Source of the DNA: a bacterium
GTDB taxonomy: Bacteria; 4484-113; JAFGCY01
Direction of reading: 5' to 3'
NCBI GenBank assembly: GCA_016932385.1
Contig: JAFGCY010000084.1
Coordinates: forward strand, 1 to 64,000
DNA: 64,000 bases
The number at the start of each line of letters is the position of its first letter. Position 1 is the first letter of the stretch. Made by a program: the position numbers and the translations under genes. The notes under the pieces are model-generated. The model saw only the letters and a program-made list of their open reading frames with translations, was not told the origin of the DNA and ran no database searches. Shown here one piece after another: positions 58,584 through 64,000 of the stretch.

Positions 58584-59118
58584 CAACGGACCAGCCTTGA
58601 TGGCCATATTCTGGCAGGCTGCCATGCCCCGCGCCCAGGCCGATGCGCTCAAGTTCACGGTCTATGTCGGCCTGTTCGTCCTGGTCGTAGCGATCGTCAT
58701 GTACTTCGTTTTCAAGAATCTGCGGCCGAAGACGGACAACAGCGCGACCGATAAACTGCGCGAGGAATTCGAAAAGAGCAAGGATACCCTGCTGATGGCC
58801 GCCCAGGCCCGCAAGGCGGCCCGTGAGGCCCAGGAGGGCGCTGAGCGCCAGCAGGACGCCGAAGCCGAAGAGCGCGAGATGCTGTTGAACAACGTCGATC
58901 CCGAACTGGTCTTCGGCAAGACTTGTCCTTTGAGCGGACTGGAAATGATGAACGATCAGGATCTGGTGATCGATCCTTACACCGGCCAGGGCTACCATTT
59001 CAGCTCCTTCCTCAACGACTGGCCCGCCAACCAGGAACGGCCGAAGTATATCTATCGTTATCCCCAGGGCACGATCGTGCGCTCTGACCAGATGGTCGGC
59101 AGCTTCAAAATCGGCTAG
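58573..59118 (+). CDS. TM plus coiled-coil protein, operon gene 3
   Basis: This 181-residue protein has one TM helix (FTVYVGLFVLVVAIVMYFVF), a charged coiled coil (LREEFEKSKDTLLMAAQARK, AREAQEGAERQQDAEAEERE) and a short C-terminal domain with Cys and aromatic residues (FGKTCPLSGLEMMNDQDLVI, YTGQGYHFSSFLNDWPANQE). The start overlaps the previous gene by about 10 bases (ATG at 58573, with a second ATG at 58576) behind AAGGAG. I recognise no family. The shared coiled-coil design with gene 2 suggests they bind each other. Confidence 0.68.
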   Translation: MMLSNGPALMAIFWQAAMPRAQADALKFTVYVGLFVLVVAIVMYFVFKNLRPKTDNSATDKLREEFEKSKDTLLMAAQARKAAREAQEGAERQQDAEAEEREMLLNNVDPELVFGKTCPLSGLEMMNDQDLVIDPYTGQGYHFSSFLNDWPANQERPKYIYRYPQGTIVRSDQMVGSFKIG

Positions 59119-59133
59119 CTGGATCGGCGCTGG

Positions 59134-59502
59134 CTAGTCGGCGCACTCGTCCCGGCAGGTACACGGCCCGGCACAAATCTCCAGCGGATCGGCGGTTACC
59201 GCCGGCAGGTGGCAGTCGTCGGGCAGGCAAAGCCAGCCGCAGGGATCGCAGGGCGTCACCGGTTGATGCGGGGGCGCATCCACGCAGATCGCGGCGCAAC
59301 AAGGTTCGCACGGCACGATGCATTGGTGCTCAGGCCAGTCGCAAATCGGGCGGTATTTCGCGATCACGCAGGCCGCGGTAATGATCCGGCAGCAGTCGAT
59401 GGCGGCATCCAGTTCGATGTCGCGGTCGCAATCATCCGCCGCCCAGGCTAGGCCCAGCGGCAGGAACAGGAATAACAGCAGCGTGACAGCCCCGATGCGC
59501 AT
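59134..59502 (-). CDS. Secreted cysteine-rich protein
   Basis: This 122-residue protein has a signal (LLLFLFLPLGLAWAADDC). The mature 100 residues contain about 18 cysteines, many as CC or CxxC or CxxCC (HQCIVPCEPCCAAICVD, TPCDPCGWLCLPDDC, EICAGPCTCRDEC). That density is rare in bacteria and suggests a disulfide-rich fold or metal binding. I recognise no family. The ATG at 59502 follows TACAAT by 6 bases. It is convergent with the beta-propeller operon. Confidence 0.7.
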   Translation of the reverse strand: MRIGAVTLLLFLFLPLGLAWAADDCDRDIELDAAIDCCRIITAACVIAKYRPICDWPEHQCIVPCEPCCAAICVDAPPHQPVTPCDPCGWLCLPDDCHLPAVTADPLEICAGPCTCRDECAD

Positions 59503-59508
59503 AGGGAG

Positions 59509-59514
59509 ATTGTA
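59509..59514 (-). promoter_or_regulatory. -10 hexamer TACAAT, leaderless type
   Basis: On the minus strand TACAAT ends 6 bases before the ATG at 59502. Confidence 0.5.
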
Positions 59515-59562
59515 GCGCAGGACGGGCACCTGACGGTCAAGTCGGCGGCCGGCCGGACGTGC

Positions 59563-60324
59563 TTAAGGAACGCGGAAGTTGTCCAGAACCTCGACGACCG
59601 TGGACAGGACCATGATCCGCGAGTAAAGCTTGGAATTGCCCGGCACCAAGAACCAGGGCGCGTGCGGCGCGTCGGTTTCCTTGAACATCGCCTCGGCGTA
59701 TTTGAAATACTCATCGTACTTCTCGCGGTTGCGCCAGTCTTCCTTGGTGATTTTCCACTTCTTAAGCGGATCCTCGGTACGGGATTTAAAGCGCCTGAAT
59801 TGCTCATCCTTGTCGATGTGCAGCCAGAATTTCATCAGACAGTAGTGGTCGTCCGCCAGGTGTTTCTCGAACTGGCGGATCTCCTCTTTGGATCGCTCGT
59901 ACTCCTCCGGCGTATTGAATCCCTCGATGGGCTCGACCAGCATCCGCCCGTACCAGCTGCGGTCGAAGATCGCGATGCGTCCCTTGCTCGGCAGGCGCAG
60001 CCAGAACCGGCGCAGGTAGTGGTGCGACAGCTCCTGCGGCGACGGCGCGCCGATCGCATGCACCTCCAGGCCGCGGGGGTCGAGGAACTGCACCAGGCGC
60101 TTGATCGCCCCGCCCTTGCCGGCCGCGTCCATGCCCTCGAAGATGATCACCACGCGCATGCCGGTGTCCACGATCAAACGCTGCAGGCGTACAAGGTCGA
60201 TCTGCAATTGATACAACTGGGCATCGTATTCCTTGTGTTTTATCTTCCTGGCCAGGTCGAGATCGGCCAGTGAAAGAAGCCTGCCGGGCTTACCATTCGT
60301 GTTGTTCTTTGACTTCTTGGACAT
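59563..60324 (-). CDS. ppk2: Polyphosphate kinase 2 family protein
   Basis: This 253-residue enzyme moves phosphate between polyphosphate and nucleotides in the cytosol. Walker A-like FEGMDAAGKGGAIKRL is at about 63-77. Walker B region IFDRSWYGRMLVEP carries the conserved Asp-Arg. The lid and C-terminal parts (HYCLMKFWLHIDKDEQFRRF, DPLKKWKITKEDW, DAPHAPWFLVPGN) are also typical. Single-domain size fits class I or III PPK2, though class cannot be fixed by eye. It starts with TAAAAT six bases upstream. A paralog lies immediately upstream on the same strand. Confidence 0.92.
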   Translation of the reverse strand: MSKKSKNNTNGKPGRLLSLADLDLARKIKHKEYDAQLYQLQIDLVRLQRLIVDTGMRVVIIFEGMDAAGKGGAIKRLVQFLDPRGLEVHAIGAPSPQELSHHYLRRFWLRLPSKGRIAIFDRSWYGRMLVEPIEGFNTPEEYERSKEEIRQFEKHLADDHYCLMKFWLHIDKDEQFRRFKSRTEDPLKKWKITKEDWRNREKYDEYFKYAEAMFKETDAPHAPWFLVPGNSKLYSRIMVLSTVVEVLDNFRVP

Positions 60325-60330
60325 AGTGTC

Positions 60331-60336
60331 ATTTTA
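60331..60336 (-). promoter_or_regulatory. -10 hexamer TAAAAT, leaderless type
   Basis: On the minus strand TAAAAT ends 6 bases before the ATG at 60324. Confidence 0.5.
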
Positions 60337-60412
60337 ATGCGCCCAGTGGTAAGCGGTAACGATTTGATGAACAGTTGAGGAGAATCTAAACCAGGTTTAA
60401 TCTAGCCGGTTA

Positions 60413-61255
60413 TCAGTCGTCATCGGGTTCGTCACCGTGTTCTTCCAGCCAGCTCAACTGTTCCAGCCGGCGCGTGAACGGCGTGCCCTGGACCGGGTAG
60501 CCGCTGATCGCATCGACAACGATCTGCAGCACATTCAACCGCGCAAATAGCTTGTCGTTTCCCGGCAAAACAAACCAGGGGGCATGCGGCGCGTGGGTGG
60601 CATCGATCATCTTTTGCGCATGGTCGATATAAACATCGTACATGGCGCGGTTGCGCCAGTCTTCGGGGGTCAATTTCCACGATTTGTACGGATTGGCCAG
60701 CCGCCGCTTGAAGCGCTTGAATTGTTCCTTTTGGTCAACGTGGATCCAGAATTTCAATAGCAGGTAGTCCTCCTCGGCCAGGACCTGCTCGAAGCCGCGA
60801 ATCTGAGCCGCGGCACGCTCGTATTCCTGCGCGGTGCACAGCCCCTCGATCGGCTCCATCAGCATCCGGCTGTACCAGGAATAATCGTCGAAAATGGTGA
60901 TCCGACCCCGCTTGGGCAGACGCATCCAGTACCGGCGAAGGTAGTGGTGCGTCGTATCGACTTGGCTGGGCGGCCCCAGGCTGTGCACGCGGTAGCCACG
61001 CGGATCGAGAAACCGGGTCAGCCGTTTGATCGCGCCACCCTTTCCGGCCGCGTCCATGCCCTCGAAAACCAACAGCACGCGCAGGCCGTAATCGCCGACT
61101 TTCTGCTGCATGCGCACAATCTCCAGTAACAGACCGCGCATGCGCTCGTTGTATTCCAGGCGGCTGATCGCGGTCGTCAGGTCGACTTTGGCCAACTCCA
61201 TCTCGGAGCGGTAGCTGACCAAGGCATTGATATCTATAGCGTTGGTTTCACCCAT
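60413..61255 (-). CDS. ppk2: Polyphosphate kinase 2 family protein, divergent paralog
   Basis: This 280-residue PPK2 relative has an intact Walker A-like region (FEGMDAAGKGGAIKRLTRFL) but an altered Walker B region. Where PPK2 enzymes have FDRSWY, this protein has IFDDYSWYSRMLMEP: one residue longer, and the conserved Arg is replaced. The rest (LLLKFWIHVDQKEQFKRFKR, DATHAPHAPWFVLPGN) is regular. It has an extra acidic C-terminal tail (EEHGDEPDDD). The start has TAATAT 6 bases upstream. The change may alter substrate choice, or leave it as a regulatory paralog. Confidence 0.88.
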   Translation of the reverse strand: MGETNAIDINALVSYRSEMELAKVDLTTAISRLEYNERMRGLLLEIVRMQQKVGDYGLRVLLVFEGMDAAGKGGAIKRLTRFLDPRGYRVHSLGPPSQVDTTHHYLRRYWMRLPKRGRITIFDDYSWYSRMLMEPIEGLCTAQEYERAAAQIRGFEQVLAEEDYLLLKFWIHVDQKEQFKRFKRRLANPYKSWKLTPEDWRNRAMYDVYIDHAQKMIDATHAPHAPWFVLPGNDKLFARLNVLQIVVDAISGYPVQGTPFTRRLEQLSWLEEHGDEPDDD

Positions 61256-61261
61256 CGACCC

Positions 61262-61267
61262 ATATTA
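61262..61267 (-). promoter_or_regulatory. -10 hexamer TAATAT, leaderless type
   Basis: On the minus strand TAATAT ends 6 bases before the ATG at 61255. Confidence 0.45.
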
Positions 61268-61331
61268 GTACGAATCTAGGTGCTGCTGAGTGAATTTCCA
61301 GTGAAGAAGGGCATTCGTTAAAACCAACCAA

Positions 61332-62849
61332 TTAGTTTTGTGGATTGTATTTCGACGCGGCCGTGCTGGGCGCCGGAGCCTGCGCATCCGATGTTTGCGC
61401 GCCAGCCAGCATTCCACTCTCATCCAGAGCCAGGACTAGGACGTTACTGACGGGCCGCTGCTCGCTTTCCGCCATATTCAGCACCTCGCCGGCCACGACG
61501 ATCGTGCTCGATCCACCGCCGTCCAAATTCATGGCGGTATACGCTCCTTCCGTCAGCAGCAAGTCGCTGAGCGCTTCCAAGGTCACGCCACCGAATCCGG
61601 CACTTTCCAGCTCCTTGACTACCGCCAGGATCAGCTGGCCGCTTCTGGTCAAAGCGACTGCCGTGCGGCTGCGCTCGCTTTTGGCGATATCGGCCCGTAC
61701 TTTGTCCTCGGCGGAACTGATGTTCACGGCACCGTTTTCGATCAACATCGGGGCGCCGCCGACGGCGCTTCTGGCCTGGACAACCTGGCCGTTCATATCG
61801 GTAATCCGCGTCTCCAGTTGTACGCTGGTTCCAGCCGGAATCTGCTGCAATGGATTGGCCTCGGGGATGATGTCCGTACCGATCAGCATCACCTCCGGCG
61901 CCAGCCACAATCCGCTCGTGCTGTAGCTGTAAAAACGCAGTTGGTTGTTTTCCAGCAGGTAATAGAACATCCCGTTCTGGGGCAGGTTTTCGATGGGATA
62001 CTTGTAGTCGTAAACGATCACTTTACCTGGCTCATACGGATAGTTTTTAGCGCTGACGGGAATGCGGCTGCCGTTGACGATCAGCGCTGTTTCCACGTTA
62101 AAGCGGCCGATCAACACCTGGCCGTCGGTGGTCACAACCATCAACGGCCGCGTTGGATAGACGCCAGTAGCGCGGATGATTCCGTCCTCGACAAGCGTGG
62201 AAAGATGCTCGCCGGCGCTGCCGAAAAAGCCGCCGTTAATAACCACGTCCGCGCCCTCGCGACGGGCGAAACTGGAGGCTTCACGGCGGCGGGTTTTACC
62301 ATCGTAGCGGTCCGCCGCGGCCGTGTACAGGCGTACCTGGGAGCCCGGGTCGATCTTCACCATATAAAGATGAAAATTGCTGTCCCGGTAGGCACTGGTT
62401 TTCTCGATCAGGCTAACCCCGGTAGCCAGTTGGATGGTCTGTTCCGAGCGCACGGAGGTGTAAAAGCGCAGGTAGTAGTTTTGTTGGTCGAAGCGGATCA
62501 ACGGCTGGACCGGCAGGTTCAGGTAAAACCCCAGTTGCAGGTTGTCGCTGGACTGATACGTGCTGATCCGAGTCAGCAGGCTGTGATCGATCTCGGCCAA
62601 CGCTGTTTTGACATCCTCCGGAACAACCAGCTTGCAACCCGTGAAGGTCAGCAGGTAACGGTCCGGATCAAAGCGGAATGCTTCAGTGTAGGCTGGCTTC
62701 GAATCGAATCCCAACCGGATATCCAGGAAATACTGCGAGTGGCTGACCACGATTTCACGTAACTCGGCCGCGCACGCGGGCCTTGCCATGGATACGATGC
62801 CTGCCGCCAATACAGCGCAGGTCAGAAGGAATGCCAGGCGTTTCACCAT
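61332..62849 (-). CDS. Secreted phosphodiester glycosidase (NAGPA)-type protein
   Basis: This 505-residue protein has a signal peptide (ending near ARPACAAE), an N-terminal AMIN-like beta domain (about 25-130), and a C-terminal NAGPA domain (about 140-480). Key segments are YMVKIDPGSQVRLYTA, ADVVINGGFF, GGAPMLIENGAVNI, RTAVALTRSGQLILAVV and AYTAMNLDGGGSSTIVV, which are typical of the family that hydrolyses or transfers phosphodiester-linked sugars in teichoic acid, exopolysaccharide or capsule. The start at 62849 follows TACAAT by 7 bases. It stands alone. Confidence 0.85.
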   Translation of the reverse strand: MVKRLAFLLTCAVLAAGIVSMARPACAAELREIVVSHSQYFLDIRLGFDSKPAYTEAFRFDPDRYLLTFTGCKLVVPEDVKTALAEIDHSLLTRISTYQSSDNLQLGFYLNLPVQPLIRFDQQNYYLRFYTSVRSEQTIQLATGVSLIEKTSAYRDSNFHLYMVKIDPGSQVRLYTAAADRYDGKTRRREASSFARREGADVVINGGFFGSAGEHLSTLVEDGIIRATGVYPTRPLMVVTTDGQVLIGRFNVETALIVNGSRIPVSAKNYPYEPGKVIVYDYKYPIENLPQNGMFYYLLENNQLRFYSYSTSGLWLAPEVMLIGTDIIPEANPLQQIPAGTSVQLETRITDMNGQVVQARSAVGGAPMLIENGAVNISSAEDKVRADIAKSERSRTAVALTRSGQLILAVVKELESAGFGGVTLEALSDLLLTEGAYTAMNLDGGGSSTIVVAGEVLNMAESEQRPVSNVLVLALDESGMLAGAQTSDAQAPAPSTAASKYNPQN

Positions 62850-62856
62850 GCTAAGC

Positions 62857-62862
62857 ATTGTA
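62857..62862 (-). promoter_or_regulatory. -10 hexamer TACAAT, leaderless type
   Basis: On the minus strand TACAAT ends 7 bases before the ATG at 62849. Confidence 0.5.
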
Positions 62863-63066
62863 TAGCAGACGCAGTAAATTCAACCCGGTTCACAGCAAGA
62901 TTGCCATTATCAGTTAGCCACCAACTCGACTACCCCTCAGGCTTATCGCAAGGACCATGTGCGAAAGGCTAAGATAACTATCCTGAGCTACTTGCAGCGC
63001 AATGATTTTAGAACCGCTGTATACATGATATGTCATGGATGTCAATCAATAGTTTGATTTATCAGG

Positions 63067-63072
63067 TATAAT
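63067..63072 (+). promoter_or_regulatory. -10 hexamer TATAAT with a normal leader
   Basis: TATAAT lies 40 bases before the ATG at 63113. The leader contains AAGGAACTAGGTG, a plausible Shine-Dalgarno region. Confidence 0.45.
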
Positions 63073-63112
63073 GAGCCGTATCTAATAAGCTCTCAACAAG
63101 GAACTAGGTGAT

Positions 63113-64000
63113 ATGACGCGTACATCCTATATCATAGTCGTTATGTTACTGGGTCTCAGCATCGTAAGCCTGATCGCCTGCCAGGGCGCGCCGGGTAACC
63201 GCGTTGCCATTGATCCGGCAACCGATACCTCATTATCAACAAAGCACGTCGACCTGGCGAGCGCTTTGAATTCGGTGGATGCTGCCGGCGCTCTCGACGA
63301 CCTTGATGCGGACCTGTACGCCCGCCTGAGCACTGAGCTGAAACAAGTGCTGATCGACCTCTACGGCGACGATCCGGTCGCCCGCCGCAACCGGCTGGCC
63401 GCCGCGGTACCCCCCAGCGACACCAGCCGGGCCTGGGCGCCGCAATGCACCAGCACGCTCAGCGGGGAGACGACGCTGTACTTCCGCGGACGCCATGTCG
63501 GTGACTACAACATGGACGGTTTGGTCAGCGTCAGCGATATCACTCCGCTGGGATTCCATTTCAACAAAAACGTCACGGTGGACGCCGATGGATTTCCGGC
63601 GGCAAATGACGATAACGAATGGGCCGCGGTCACGGACGGCAACGAGGACCTGCTCGTCGGGATCAGCGATATCACACCGATCGGCCAGAATTGGGACTCG
63701 CGCCTGCTGGGTTACCGCATTTACCTCGGCATCGCAGGCACCGACGAATCATTCTCTTGGGATACCGAATACCAGCCGAATCCGGACGACGCCGGGCTTC
63801 CCTACAGCCTGGCATTCAGCGACAGCCGCGAGCCGAGCCAGGTTCAGCTGTACTCGTATACGTTTACCCGGCCGGCGCTGAATCCCGGCGAGACTCTCTG
63901 GGCCCGGATTGTGCCCTTTGACGGAACCATCGAGGAAACCCCAACTGAACTTCCGGTTGTGGAGGGAGCCCACGCCCCGCAAAAGTGTCAGATCTGCCAT
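63113..64000 (+). CDS. Lipoprotein with dockerin-like repeats, ending on a haem motif (partial)
   Basis: This frame is open to the last base of the window (296 codons, no stop). A lipobox (SLIAC, Cys23) follows a signal. The next 100 residues are helical and acidic. Two dockerin-like calcium-loop repeats follow: DYNMDGLVSVSDITPLG (from 131) and DGNEDLLVGISDITPIG (from 175), separated by about 40 residues. After a beta-like domain (GYRIYLGIAGTDESF, YSYTFTRPALNPGETLWARI) the window ends on KCQICH, an intact CxxCH haem motif at 292-296. If more such motifs follow, this would be a lipid-anchored multihaem protein with dockerin-type modules. Confidence 0.72.
   Translation, partial: MTRTSYIIVVMLLGLSIVSLIACQGAPGNRVAIDPATDTSLSTKHVDLASALNSVDAAGALDDLDADLYARLSTELKQVLIDLYGDDPVARRNRLAAAVPPSDTSRAWAPQCTSTLSGETTLYFRGRHVGDYNMDGLVSVSDITPLGFHFNKNVTVDADGFPAANDDNEWAAVTDGNEDLLVGISDITPIGQNWDSRLLGYRIYLGIAGTDESFSWDTEYQPNPDDAGLPYSLAFSDSREPSQVQLYSYTFTRPALNPGETLWARIVPFDGTIEETPTELPVVEGAHAPQKCQICH

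Noticed and set aside
1-64000. tRNA, rRNA, CRISPR array, phage or insertion sequence
   Set aside because: I looked in the gaps for tRNA arms, regular short direct repeats, and transposase or integrase reading frames and saw none.

Overview
The window is 64 kb of GC-rich chromosomal DNA from a bacterium I cannot place in a phylum. A TamB-like protein, many lipoproteins and multihaem cytochromes point to a two-membrane cell with anaerobic or flexible respiration. The dockerin-like repeats and many unrecognised secreted proteins suggest a poorly studied lineage, probably known only from metagenomes (inference). I see no rRNA, tRNA, CRISPR array, prophage or insertion sequence. Genes are dense and lie on both strands in short operons.

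Layout. 1-3.9 kb: two related membrane proteins (the second with a broken reading frame) and tyrS with an unusual insertion. 3.9-6.8 kb: a palindromic element, a Clp ATPase with a possible heat-shock operator, and a 47-residue lipoprotein. 6.8-10.8 kb: a CocE-type hydrolase, a lipoprotein joining a phosphoesterase-like half to a tetrahaem half, and an SH3-type protein. 10.9-14 kb: ruvC and ruvA, separated by two secreted proteins built from a new-looking repeat. 14-19.8 kb: D-Ala-D-Ala carboxypeptidase, unknown lipoprotein and membrane proteins, and an M42 peptidase. 19.8-28.5 kb: UvrD/PcrA helicase, rimO, an M20 peptidase and a membrane hydrolase. 28.6-32.4 kb: a respiratory operon encoding a ferredoxin-type subunit, an NrfD/HybB-type membrane subunit and a 23-haem lipoprotein, preceded by a 0.5 kb AT-rich control region. 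32.9-39.1 kb: signalling and expression genes (HDOD, STAS, CHASE2-adenylate cyclase, sigma-70) and tatBC. 39.2-44.4 kb: a chimeric pseudogene, znuCB, metK, rpe and a PASTA protein. 44.4-52.1 kb: CAP-domain lipoprotein, small proteins and a very large TamB-like protein. 52.2-56.8 kb: MFS transporter, radical SAM protein and thioesterase. 56.8-59.1 kb: an uncharacterised three-gene membrane operon with a beta-propeller. 59.1-62.8 kb: a cysteine-rich secreted protein, two PPK2 kinases and an NAGPA-type protein. 63.1-64 kb: a lipoprotein with dockerin-like repeats that runs off the end on a haem motif.

The strongest window-wide pattern is transcriptional. About twenty genes that begin a transcription unit have a TANNNT -10 hexamer only 6-9 bases before the start codon and no ribosome-binding site, so they are probably read from leaderless mRNAs. 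Genes inside operons, and some first genes, carry ordinary Shine-Dalgarno sites. This pattern also fixed many start codons.
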